From Citrobacter freundii (GTDB lineage: Bacteria; Pseudomonadota; Gammaproteobacteria; Enterobacterales; Enterobacteriaceae): 64,000 nt of DNA. A program made the translations under genes and the position numbers. The stretch lies in assembly GCF_011077955.1 (NCBI RefSeq), contig NZ_JAALBX010000006.1, positions 62,001-126,000 of the forward strand. The letters are read 5' to 3'. The notes under the pieces were generated by a model, which saw only the letters and a list, made by a program, of their open reading frames with translations, made no database searches and had not been told where the DNA came from. Every line of letters starts with the position of its first letter. The stretch's first letter is position 1. Shown here in pieces: positions 38,322 to 46,532 of this stretch.

Positions 38322-38380
38322 CAACTCTTTTTCCTGGCGTTTGTTTTACGCTAGGCACAAATTGATAAATGGACTCCCTT

Positions 38381-39427
38381 ATGAACAGCTCCTGGGTTAA
38401 TCACGCTATCAGCGAAATCAACGCCGACTATCAGCGCTCAGCCGATACCCATTTAATCCGCCTTTCCCTGCCGGCCTTTGCAGGCATTCCTATTTATTTG
38501 AAAGACGAAAGCACCCACCCCACCGGCAGCCTGAAACACCGCCTGGCGCGTTCGCTGTTTTTGTATGGATTGTGTAATGGCTGGATAAAAGAAGGGACGC
38601 CGATTATCGAAGCCTCTTCTGGCTCGACCGCCGTGTCGGAGGCCTATTTCGCAAGACTGCTGGGCTTACCCTTTATCGCTGTGATGCCCGGTTGCACCGC
38701 AAAACGTAAAGTCGAACAAATCGCGTTCTACGGCGGGCGCTGCCATTTTGTTGAGAGCGCCTGTGAAATTTATGAGGCGTCCGAGACGCTGGCGAAAGAG
38801 TTGAATGGCCATTATATGGACCAATTCACCTACGCCGAGCGGGCCACCGACTGGCGCGGCAATAACAATATCGCCGACAGAATCTTTCGCCAGATGGCGA
38901 GCGAGCCTTATACCGTGCCTGATTATATTGTGATGAGCGCAGGAACCGGGGGTACCTCCGCCACTATTGGCCGCTATTTACGTTATCAGGGCTATGCCAC
39001 ACAGCTTGTGGTAGTGGACCCACAAAACTCGGTGTTTTTTGATTACTGGCAATGTCGCGATGCCACGCTTAAAAGTGGTATTGGCAGCAAAATCGAAGGG
39101 ATTGGTCGTCCGCGCGTTGAGCCGTCTTTTATTCCTGCGGTTGTCGATGACATGATGCGCGTGCCCGATGCGGCAAGTGTCGCGACGATGCAGTGGCTGG
39201 AAACGATGCTGGGCCGTAAAGTCGGGGCATCCACCGGCACCAATGTCTGGGGCGCGCTACGACTGGCGGCTCAAATGCGCGATGAAGGCCGCAAAGGCGC
39301 GATTGTGACGTTGATTTGCGACAGCGGCGAGCGCTATCTGGAAACCTACTACAACCCGCAGTGGGTGGAGCAGAATATCGGCGATTTAACGCCCTGGCAG
39401 GCAGAAATCAAACGCCTGTGCGCATAA
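38381..39427 (+). CDS. PLP-dependent cysteine synthase-fold enzyme, probable cysteine desulfhydrase
   Basis: Fold-type II PLP enzyme of 348 aa. The PLP lysine is in THPTGSLKHRLA (about residue 46), the substrate loop is EASSGSTAVSE, and the phosphate loop is SAGTGGTSATIG. It resembles cysteine synthase/cystathionine beta-synthase proteins; close relatives in other enterobacteria have been reported as cysteine desulfhydrases (CcdA in Pantoea). Being divergent from the cysteine-responsive decR supports cysteine breakdown. ATG at 38369 is an alternative start, neither having a strong ribosome site. Confidence 0.8.
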   Translation: MNSSWVNHAISEINADYQRSADTHLIRLSLPAFAGIPIYLKDESTHPTGSLKHRLARSLFLYGLCNGWIKEGTPIIEASSGSTAVSEAYFARLLGLPFIAVMPGCTAKRKVEQIAFYGGRCHFVESACEIYEASETLAKELNGHYMDQFTYAERATDWRGNNNIADRIFRQMASEPYTVPDYIVMSAGTGGTSATIGRYLRYQGYATQLVVVDPQNSVFFDYWQCRDATLKSGIGSKIEGIGRPRVEPSFIPAVVDDMMRVPDAASVATMQWLETMLGRKVGASTGTNVWGALRLAAQMRDEGRKGAIVTLICDSGERYLETYYNPQWVEQNIGDLTPWQAEIKRLCA

Positions 39428-39430
39428 AAA

Positions 39431-39451
39431 AAGCCGGGGATTACCCGGCTT
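39431..39451 (-). terminator. Terminator of cof
   Basis: Stem aagccggg/cccggctt with A7 on its left side, giving a T run for the minus-strand cof transcript; the plus side lacks Ts. Confidence 0.8.
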
Positions 39452-39466
39452 GCTGGAATGGCCTCG

Positions 39467-40285
39467 TCATTCGGGGGAATAAGTCAGGTTTGGAAAATCC
39501 AGCCAATGTGTCAAATAATGTGAAACCGCCTGCGTGCTGCAATGGCCGATAACCGGCAAATGCGGCAACGCATCTTTTAACTGCGTCATGGCGTTACCCA
39601 TGATGAATCCATAGCCCACCGACTCCAGCATCTCGCGATCGTTCATGGCATCGCCAAACGCCATGCAATCCTGCATGTCGTAACCCAGGTACTGGCTTAA
39701 ATGCGCCAGCGCGGCGCCTTTATTACAGCCCACCGGCAACACTTCCAGACAGTGATGAGCGGAGAAACACAAATGCGCCTTTTCACCCAGCGCTTCATTT
39801 AACTGGATGCGCAGACGACATAAATCGTCGTGGTCGCCGCAAAAACAAATTTTGGTGACTCGATGCGCCGGGATACGTTTAAGGTCGCACACCTGGTAGC
39901 GAAAGCCGGTAAAGAGATGCGCCTTCAGCAAATCAGGGAGATCGTATTGGGTAAACCAGCCGTCATCATTAAATACATGCATCGACGAGGCGGTGTCCCA
40001 GTGGGTGTGTATCACGGTATGCGCCACTTCGGGTGCGAGGTCGGCATGATGCAACAATTCACCCTGAAAAGTGTGGATACGCGTGCCGTTGCCGGTTATC
40101 AAAAAGGCATCGAGGGCGAGATCAGTGAGCAAATGACGCATTTCCAGGGCATGGCGACCCGTTGCGAAAGCAAGCGTAATGTCGCGCTCACGCAGACGAT
40201 GGAGAGTGGTGAGCGTTTGCTCGCCAAGCACATGGTCCGGCAATAATAAAGTACCGTCCATATCAAAAGCAGCCAGTCGCGCCAT
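39467..40285 (-). CDS. cof: HMP-PP phosphatase Cof (HAD superfamily)
   Basis: HAD phosphatase (272 aa, class IIB cap) hydrolysing 4-amino-2-methyl-5-hydroxymethylpyrimidine diphosphate and other small phosphates. Motif I is FDMDGTL (nucleophile Asp8, Asp10), motif II TGN, and motif [13 protein letters not shown]. Divergent from ybaE, with an inverted repeat in the 99-bp gap. Confidence 0.95.
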   Translation of the reverse strand: MARLAAFDMDGTLLLPDHVLGEQTLTTLHRLRERDITLAFATGRHALEMRHLLTDLALDAFLITGNGTRIHTFQGELLHHADLAPEVAHTVIHTHWDTASSMHVFNDDGWFTQYDLPDLLKAHLFTGFRYQVCDLKRIPAHRVTKICFCGDHDDLCRLRIQLNEALGEKAHLCFSAHHCLEVLPVGCNKGAALAHLSQYLGYDMQDCMAFGDAMNDREMLESVGYGFIMGNAMTQLKDALPHLPVIGHCSTQAVSHYLTHWLDFPNLTYSPE

Positions 40286-40339
40286 GGTTGGAGTCTCTCC
40301 CCTCGTTCAATCACAGCTTGAAGTATCACCTGGCATATG

Positions 40340-40376
40340 CGGAACAAATAGTGAATACTTTTAAAAAATTGTTCCG
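40340..40376. promoter_or_regulatory. Inverted repeat before ybaE
   Basis: Arms cggaacaa (40340-40347) and ttgttccg (40369-40376) separated by 21 AT-rich bases, ending 8 bp before the ybaE start. Could be an operator (possibly of YbaE itself, which has a DNA-binding domain) or a 5'-UTR hairpin. No known regulator assigned. Confidence 0.5.
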
Positions 40377-40384
40377 GGTTTATT

Positions 40385-42085
40385 ATGCGACTTGTTAATC
40401 GGCTCAACCAGTTTCAGCGTTTATGGCAACCCTCGGCAGGCGAACCCCAGCAGATTACCGTGGCTGAACTGGCGGCGCGCTGCTTTTGCAGCGAACGGCA
40501 TATTCGTACACTGCTGCGGCAACTTGAATCTGCCGGATGGGTGAACTGGCATGCTCAAGCCGGACGAGGGAAACGCGGCCAGTTAACCTTTCTGGTGACG
40601 CCCGAGCAGGTGCGCGCCACCATGATGGAGCAGGTACTTCATCGTGGTCAGCATAAAAACGCCCTGGAACTGGCGCAACTCGCCCCCGACCAGCTGCGCC
40701 ATTTATTACAGCCGTTTCTTGGCGGACAATGGCAAAACGACACCCCGACTTTACGCATTCCCTATTACCGTCCTCTTGAACCCCTGACGCCCGGCTTTTT
40801 GCCCGGACGCGCAGAACAGCATTTGGCCGGGCAAATTCATGCGGGTTTAACACGTTTTGACGCGAATGATGAATTACCTGAGGGCGACCTGGCTCATCAC
40901 TGGCATGTTTCACCGGATGGCCTGTGCTGGGACTTTTATCTGCGATCAACCTTGCACTGGCACAACGGGAAACCGGTGGAGACAGTGCAATTACAGCGCG
41001 CTTTACAGACGCTGATGGCGGACAGGGAAATGGCTCGCCTGTTTGCAAGTGTTGCGAGTATTGATGTGGTCCACGCCCTTTGCCTGCGTATTACGCTCTA
41101 TCGCCCCGATTACTGGTTGGCGCACCGTCTTGCCTTGTATTGTAGCCGCCTGAGCCATCCGGATGAACCGACCATCGGCTGCGGACCTTTTCGCCTGGCG
41201 CGTTTTGAACCAGATTTGGTCCGTCTGGAAAGTCATGAGTTTTGGCACCTCAGTCATCCTTTACTCAAGGCGGTGGAATACTGGATAACCCCGCAACTGT
41301 TTGATCAGGAGACAGGAACCAGTTGTCGGCATCCCGTGCAAATTGCTATTGGTCAGCAAGATGAACTGGTGCATTTACGGCCGGTCAGTAACAGTATCAG
41401 CCTCGGATTTTGCTATCTGGCGCTGCGCCAGGAAGGGAAACTGTCGCCATTCCAGGCCCGTAACCTGATTAATCTCATCCATAACAGCGGTATGCTGGAT
41501 ACACTGCCGCTGGATGAAGGCCTTATTACCCCCAGCAGCGATATGCTGCCCGGCTGGCGACTGCCGCACTGGCCTTCTGATGACACCCCTTTACCTGACT
41601 CGCTGACGCTGGTTTATCACCTGCCTGTTGAGCTTCACGCCATGGCAGAACAGCTCAAGCGCTATCTGGCTGCCAGAGGATGCGAACTGACGGTGCATTT
41701 CCATCCCGAGAAAACCTGGCACGGCTGCCAGCATTTGGGTGAAGCAGATCTGATAATGGGCGATCGGCTGATTGGCGAGTCGCCTGAATTCACTCTGGAG
41801 CAGTGGCTGCGCTGCGATAAGCTCTGGCCTCATGTGCTAACCGGACGGCAGTTTGCTCATCTTCAAAGCACACTTGATGCCGTACAGATTCAGGGCGATG
41901 AAACCCAGCGTCATGAGGGTATGCGCGTGGTGTATACCCGGCTTATGGAAGAGGCCGTGATTACGCCGCTGTTTAATTATCGCTACCAGGTGAGCGCGCC
42001 GCCGGGAGTAAACGGCATCCGCCTGAATGCCCGTGGCTGGTTTGATTTTACGCGCGCCTGGCTTCCCCCTCCCGGTACGACGTGA
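40385..42085 (+). CDS. ybaE: SgrR-family regulator YbaE
   Basis: Protein of 566 aa. It has an N-terminal winged-helix DNA-binding domain (about 20-115, SERHIRTLLRQLESAGWVNW) and a C-terminal periplasmic-binding-protein-like (SBP_bac_5) domain. The architecture is that of SgrR, so it probably binds a small solute and regulates transcription; ligand and targets are unknown. Divergent from cof, queC follows 68 nt downstream. Confidence 0.9.
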   Translation: MRLVNRLNQFQRLWQPSAGEPQQITVAELAARCFCSERHIRTLLRQLESAGWVNWHAQAGRGKRGQLTFLVTPEQVRATMMEQVLHRGQHKNALELAQLAPDQLRHLLQPFLGGQWQNDTPTLRIPYYRPLEPLTPGFLPGRAEQHLAGQIHAGLTRFDANDELPEGDLAHHWHVSPDGLCWDFYLRSTLHWHNGKPVETVQLQRALQTLMADREMARLFASVASIDVVHALCLRITLYRPDYWLAHRLALYCSRLSHPDEPTIGCGPFRLARFEPDLVRLESHEFWHLSHPLLKAVEYWITPQLFDQETGTSCRHPVQIAIGQQDELVHLRPVSNSISLGFCYLALRQEGKLSPFQARNLINLIHNSGMLDTLPLDEGLITPSSDMLPGWRLPHWPSDDTPLPDSLTLVYHLPVELHAMAEQLKRYLAARGCELTVHFHPEKTWHGCQHLGEADLIMGDRLIGESPEFTLEQWLRCDKLWPHVLTGRQFAHLQSTLDAVQIQGDETQRHEGMRVVYTRLMEEAVITPLFNYRYQVSAPPGVNGIRLNARGWFDFTRAWLPPPGTT

Positions 42086-42153
42086 AGAAGCTGGTCGCCT
42101 CCCTTCTCTGGCGCTACCATAGGCGCAATGTCCTTATGCAAGAAAGGTAGACG

Positions 42154-42846
42154 ATGAAACGTGCCGTTGTGGTTTTTAGCGGTGGACAAGACTCCACCAC
42201 CTGCCTGATTCAGGCGCTGGATCAGTACGATGAAGTGCATTGCGTCACGTTCGATTACGGGCAACGCCACCGCGCGGAAATAGATATTGCGCGCGATCTC
42301 GCCCATAAACTGGGCGCGCGAGCCCATAAAGTTTTAGATGTCGGTTTACTGAACGAACTGGCAGTAAGCAGTTTAACCCGCGACAGCATCCCGGTACCGG
42401 ATTACGATCCCGAAGCCAGCGGCATTCCGAGCACCTTCGTGCCGGGGCGCAATATACTGTTTCTGACGCTCACCGCGATTTATGCCTATCAGGTCCAGGC
42501 CGAGGCGATTATTACCGGCGTATGCGAGACTGACTTTTCTGGCTACCCGGATTGCCGGGATGAGTTTGTTAAAGCACTCCATCATGCGGTCAATCTGGGC
42601 ATGGCTAGCACTATCCGTTTTGAAACGCCGCTGATGTGGCTTAATAAGGCTGAAACCTGGGCGCTGGCGGATCACTTCGGAAAACTGCATGTAGTGCGTA
42701 ACGACACTCTTACCTGCTATAACGGCATTAAAGGCGATGGTTGCGGCGAATGCGCGGCCTGTCATTTACGCGCTAATGGTTTGAAACAGTATCTTGCTGA
42801 TAAACCGGGCGTGATGGCGCAAATGAAGCACAAGACGGGTCTTTAA
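42154..42846 (+). CDS. queC: 7-cyano-7-deazaguanine synthase
   Basis: ATP-dependent enzyme of queuosine biosynthesis converting 7-carboxy-7-deazaguanine to preQ0; 230 aa. The PP-loop is SGGQDS at 9-14. The zinc-binding cysteines are at about 188, 197, 200 and 203 in [16 protein letters not shown]. Ribosome site agaaaggtag. Convergent with fadM across a bidirectional terminator. Confidence 0.97.
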   Translation: MKRAVVVFSGGQDSTTCLIQALDQYDEVHCVTFDYGQRHRAEIDIARDLAHKLGARAHKVLDVGLLNELAVSSLTRDSIPVPDYDPEASGIPSTFVPGRNILFLTLTAIYAYQVQAEAIITGVCETDFSGYPDCRDEFVKALHHAVNLGMASTIRFETPLMWLNKAETWALADHFGKLHVVRNDTLTCYNGIKGDGCGECAACHLRANGLKQYLADKPGVMAQMKHKTGL

Positions 42847-42853
42847 AGAGAAT

Positions 42854-42874
42854 AAGGGCGGGTGTACCGCCCTT
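42854..42874. terminator. Terminator between queC and fadM
   Basis: Perfect stem aagggcgg/ccgccctt with loop tgtac, moderate T content on both sides. Confidence 0.8.
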
Positions 42875-42880
42875 CTTTGA

Positions 42881-43285
42881 TTAGGCTTTACCGACCATTG
42901 CCGCAAGCCGCTCACGTAACTCCCCTTCCAACGGCAGCGCTTTTTGCGTCGTTAAGTCGATGCAGACAAACGTTATTAGCGCATCGGCGACAACCTGCCC
43001 TTCCGGCTCAAGCGTTATGACCTGGCTTAAGATGCCGCTTTTGCCATTTATTTGCTGAACCTGGCTTGAGACCTTGAGCAAATCGCCAAGGACGGCCGGA
43101 CGCCGATAATTGATATTGATATTCACCACGACAAAAGCAATGCGATTTGCCGTCATCCACTGAAAGCCTTCCTCCTGTTCTAACCCATCCCAACGCGCTT
43201 CTTCGAGGAATTCGAGATAGCGTGCGTTATTGACGTGTTGATAAACGTCCAGGTGGTAACCGCGTACTTTAATGTGTGTCTGCAT
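42881..43285 (-). CDS. fadM: Long-chain acyl-CoA thioesterase FadM
   Basis: Hot-dog (4HBT family) thioesterase of 134 aa hydrolysing long-chain acyl-CoA during oleate breakdown. The signature YHLDVYQHVNNARYLEF with Asp13 near the active site is intact. In E. coli it is a FadR-repressed member of the fad regulon. A 29-bp palindrome resembling two FadR sites lies about 90 bp upstream. Confidence 0.95.
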   Translation of the reverse strand: MQTHIKVRGYHLDVYQHVNNARYLEFLEEARWDGLEQEEGFQWMTANRIAFVVVNININYRRPAVLGDLLKVSSQVQQINGKSGILSQVITLEPEGQVVADALITFVCIDLTTQKALPLEGELRERLAAMVGKA

Positions 43286-43371
43286 AGCGCCAGGGCCCTT
43301 ATTATTTCCGTCCCTCTCTTCGCTGACGGATTACCGCAGCGAAATAACGTGACGGTTCATTTTATGAGAGT

Positions 43372-43400
43372 AAGAGGTCACACCACTGGTATGACCTCTT
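43372..43400. promoter_or_regulatory. Probable double FadR operator of fadM
   Basis: Near-perfect 29-bp palindrome. Read on either strand its right part is tggt(a/g)tgacctctt, a good match to the FadR box (actggtc-n-gacc-n-tt), so two overlapping inverted FadR sites are present upstream of minus-strand fadM. Confidence 0.72.
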
Positions 43401-43444
43401 TATCCTGGCAAAAAATTTCAACTCTGCAAGCTGAGCGAAGCAGC

Positions 43445-43816
43445 TTAAAGTTTTATGCGCGCCAGATTACGTTCCACCAGTGAGTTACCCATGCCCGGCA
43501 CCTGCTTAAGATCGTCCACACTGTTAAACGGGCCATTTTCATCACGGTAGTTCACGATAGCCTGCGCTTTTTTCATTCCCACCCCATTGAGCGCGGCGGC
43601 AAGCTCATCCGCGCTTGCGGTATTTATACTGACGGTGCGCTCCTCGCTGTCATTGGCTTTTACCGCTTTTTCCTTTGCCTGAACCGTAGAGGTGCCTTCG
43701 GCTTTCGTCGTGGCCGCCTCTGCTTTGGAAGTTGATTGCGCCGCGAGCGTCGGATAACTAGTGATACCGCACGCGATAACCACCGCCAGACAAAATGCTT
43801 TAACGCCTTGTTTCAT
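43445..43816 (-). CDS. ybaV: ComEA-like helix-hairpin-helix protein YbaV
   Basis: Exported protein of 123 aa with an N-terminal signal peptide (MKQGVKAFCLAVVIACG..., cleavage near LAAQS) and a low-complexity Lys/Glu/Thr linker. The C-terminal double helix-hairpin-helix domain has INTASADELAAALNGVG and LKQVPGMG. Likely periplasmic DNA binding, similar to competence protein ComEA; the role in enterics is unproven. Start preceded by aaggagga. Follows ppiD on the same strand. Confidence 0.92.
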   Translation of the reverse strand: MKQGVKAFCLAVVIACGITSYPTLAAQSTSKAEAATTKAEGTSTVQAKEKAVKANDSEERTVSINTASADELAAALNGVGMKKAQAIVNYRDENGPFNSVDDLKQVPGMGNSLVERNLARIKL

Positions 43817-43899
43817 GCTGTTTCCTCCTTGTTTGTTGACAGCAACGCCACCATAACGGGCCGGAAGAAACACGACAAACCGCGTTTTTCAAAAATGGA

Positions 43900-43921
43900 A
43901 AAGGCCGCGAAAGCGGCCTTT
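43900..43921 (-). terminator. ppiD terminator
   Basis: Stem aaaggccgc/gcggccttt with T-rich DNA after it on the minus strand. Confidence 0.85.
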
Positions 43922-43962
43922 GGGATTTGCAAAAACTTGCAATTATGTGCGAGACGTCTCGA

Positions 43963-45837
43963 TTATTGTTGCTGCTCGACGATGTCGCCCATTTTGATTT
44001 TTGCTTCTTTACGCAGATTGGTCATCAAGGCATCAAAAGCAATTTGCGCATTATTCTGAGTAATGCCCTGCGTCATGGCTTTCTTCTGCTCTTCCGGCAT
44101 GGTACCGCTGCGCACTTCATCAAGCGCCAGAATCACGACGTTGCCCTGCATATCATTGGCAACGCCATAGGACGGTTTGTCCTTGGTTGGCAATGGCAGC
44201 GCAAAAGCCGCCAGAGAGACAGGGTCCTGACCGCTACGGTTTAGCGTTTTAGCCGCGCCAAAGCTTAAGCCTGCGGCTTTCATCGCCTCGTCGCCTTTGC
44301 CTTCTTTCAACGCGCTAACAAGCTTATCCGCATCCAGTTTCGCCTGCTGCTCCGCTTTCTGGTGTTTGATATCGGCAACGACTTGCTCGCGCACCTCGGC
44401 CAACGGTTTAACCGCTTGCGGTTTATGCGCCGTAACGCGCAGTACAAACGCACGATCGCCTTCTACGGTGATAATGTCGGAGTTGCTTCCCGGCGTGCCG
44501 TTTTCACCAACCAGTCCGCCATTAAAGATAGCATCGGCAACAGGTTTGAAATTCAGCGCTTCCGGTAAGTTATCGTGAGTAAACCAGTCTGTTTCGACGG
44601 CTTTAACGCCTGCTGCCTGCTCTGCGCCAGCCAGTGATTCGTTATCATTGCTCGCCGCATCACTCACTTTCTGTTGCAGGGCGAAGAAGGCGGTCAGCCC
44701 TTTCTCTTGCTTCACTTTCTCAGCAATGGCGGAACGGACTTCCTCAAGCGGCTTAATCTTCGCAGGCTGAACGTCGTCAAGACGCGCCACCAGGAAACCC
44801 ACGGATGATTTAATCACGCCCGACAGTTGGCCTTTTTCTTTAAGCCCGGCGTTTTTCAACTCCTCAGGCGTTGTCGCATCTTCCAGCCAACCCATGTCGC
44901 CGCCGTTACGGGCAGAAATAATGTCGGCAGATTTTTCTTTAGCGAGCGTCGCGAAATCGGACCCTGCATGCAGCGCATCCAGTACAGCCTTGGCTTCTGC
45001 TTCCGTCTTGGTCTGGATAATGCTGTAGCGGTTACGCTGCGGCTGAGTGTACTGATCCTGATGCTCATCGTACCAGGTTTTGATCTCTTCATCGCTGGCG
45101 TTTTCACTCATGGACGCGGCATCAAGTTTGATATAACTGACGCGGAACTGTTCCGGCGCGATAAAACGATTTTTATTCTGCTCGTAGAAGCCGTTCACTT
45201 CATCGTCGCTGGCCGTTTGTTTGGCCGCAAGCGCATTGATATCAATAGTGGCATCACGAACAACACGCTGTTGGGCGACCAGCGCCGCCAGTTCGTCAGT
45301 TTCATTCGCGAGCATAAAGTCAGTACCGACCACTGCGTTGATAAGCTGTTGCGTCATTAACTGATTACGCAGCGCCTGAGCATACTGGTCTGGCGTCATG
45401 CCCATATTGTTGATGATGGCGGTGTAACGCGAGTTATCAAATTTACCGTTATTCTGGAAGGCGGGTTCTTTAAAGATTGCCTGTTTGATTTGCTCGTCGC
45501 TGATGCCAAGGCCGAGTTTCTTCGCATATTGATCAAGCAGCGCTTCATCAATCATGCGAGACAGCACCTGCTGGCGCATGGCTTTTATATAGCCTTCATT
45601 AGATGCCAGTTCAGAGTATTGATCGCCGAGTTGCTGCTGTTGACGATTACGCTCGCCGGCAACCGCGTTCTCAAACTGAGCGCGACTAATTTCTTCGCCG
45701 TTCACTTTTGCGGCGTAATTGCTGTTACCGCCAATCAGGTAGCCGCTCACGCCGGTCAGTATGAACGACACGATAATGATACCGAAAATAATCTTGAGTA
45801 CGACGCTGTTCGCAGCCGTACGTAAGTTGTCCATCAT
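43963..45837 (-). CDS. ppiD: Periplasmic folding chaperone PpiD
   Basis: Membrane-anchored SurA-like chaperone of 624 aa associated with the SecYEG translocon. One N-terminal membrane helix (about 16-36), a periplasmic chaperone region, and one parvulin-type domain (about 265-355, beginning QPQRNRYSII), which is thought to be inactive in this family. The start is the first of two adjacent ATGs. Downstream of hupB by about 210 nt on the same strand. Confidence 0.96.
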   Translation of the reverse strand: MMDNLRTAANSVVLKIIFGIIIVSFILTGVSGYLIGGNSNYAAKVNGEEISRAQFENAVAGERNRQQQQLGDQYSELASNEGYIKAMRQQVLSRMIDEALLDQYAKKLGLGISDEQIKQAIFKEPAFQNNGKFDNSRYTAIINNMGMTPDQYAQALRNQLMTQQLINAVVGTDFMLANETDELAALVAQQRVVRDATIDINALAAKQTASDDEVNGFYEQNKNRFIAPEQFRVSYIKLDAASMSENASDEEIKTWYDEHQDQYTQPQRNRYSIIQTKTEAEAKAVLDALHAGSDFATLAKEKSADIISARNGGDMGWLEDATTPEELKNAGLKEKGQLSGVIKSSVGFLVARLDDVQPAKIKPLEEVRSAIAEKVKQEKGLTAFFALQQKVSDAASNDNESLAGAEQAAGVKAVETDWFTHDNLPEALNFKPVADAIFNGGLVGENGTPGSNSDIITVEGDRAFVLRVTAHKPQAVKPLAEVREQVVADIKHQKAEQQAKLDADKLVSALKEGKGDEAMKAAGLSFGAAKTLNRSGQDPVSLAAFALPLPTKDKPSYGVANDMQGNVVILALDEVRSGTMPEEQKKAMTQGITQNNAQIAFDALMTNLRKEAKIKMGDIVEQQQ

Positions 45838-45990
45838 GGTGTAACAACGCTCCGCTGTAATTGACAGTAAATCTCGCTGGCGCTCACCTTTGGGAAATGC
45901 ATCAGGTGCCGCTTCGCGCAAAGGCGTATTGTGACAAGAAACCGGTACGGTTGTCAGCCCGCAGGATTAAAAAGTCACCCATAAGAATAA

Positions 45991-46012
45991 AAAAGGCACA
46001 TCTCGCGATGCG
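45991..46012 (-). terminator. hupB terminator
   Basis: Imperfect stem gggcgcatcgc/gagatgtgcc followed by T6 on the minus strand. Confidence 0.7.
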
Positions 46013-46049
46013 CCCTTGCCCTTTACCATCCAAACCGTAGAGGGAAAAA

Positions 46050-46322
46050 TCAGTTTACCGCGTCTTTCAGTGCCTTGCCTGCACGGAATCCCGGTACTTT
46101 TGCAGCTGCAATGGTGATTTCTTTGCCTGTTTGCGGGTTGCGGCCAGTACGGGCAGCACGTTCGCGAACGGAGAAAGTACCAAAACCAACTAACGCCACT
46201 TCATCTCCGGATTTCAGAGAATCAGTAACAGAGCCAATCAAAGCATCTAACGCACGTCCAGCCGCGGCTTTAGAAATATCAGCACCGGCGGCAATTTTGT
46301 CTATCAGTTGAGATTTATTCAC
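46050..46322 (-). CDS. hupB: DNA-binding protein HU-beta
   Basis: Nucleoid protein (90 aa) that bends DNA without strict sequence preference, working as HU alpha-beta heterodimer. The DNA-binding arm with [12 protein letters not shown] and the N-terminal helices [14 protein letters not shown] are as in E. coli. Located between lon and ppiD, the usual place. Confidence 0.98.
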   Translation of the reverse strand: MNKSQLIDKIAAGADISKAAAGRALDALIGSVTDSLKSGDEVALVGFGTFSVRERAARTGRNPQTGKEITIAAAKVPGFRAGKALKDAVN

Positions 46323-46470
46323 TCTTCTCTTCCTCTCTTTATTATTTATATCGCTCCCGAATCCTTCATGAAGCGACCGCGCAGCAGTTATATCAGGCCT
46401 GTCATGCCCTTACAACAGCATTGGTTGATGCCATAAGCAGTCAGCCATCTAAATTAGCGATACAAAAAAA

Positions 46471-46500
46471 AGCTGGCAAGCACCAAATCGCTTACCAGCT
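46471..46500 (-). terminator. lon terminator
   Basis: Stem agctggtaagc/gcttgccagct (one mismatch) followed by T8 on the minus strand, about 30 nt after the lon stop. Confidence 0.9.
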
Positions 46501-46532
46501 CTGATTTTATCTATGCAGTTTGCGTCAGGTCA

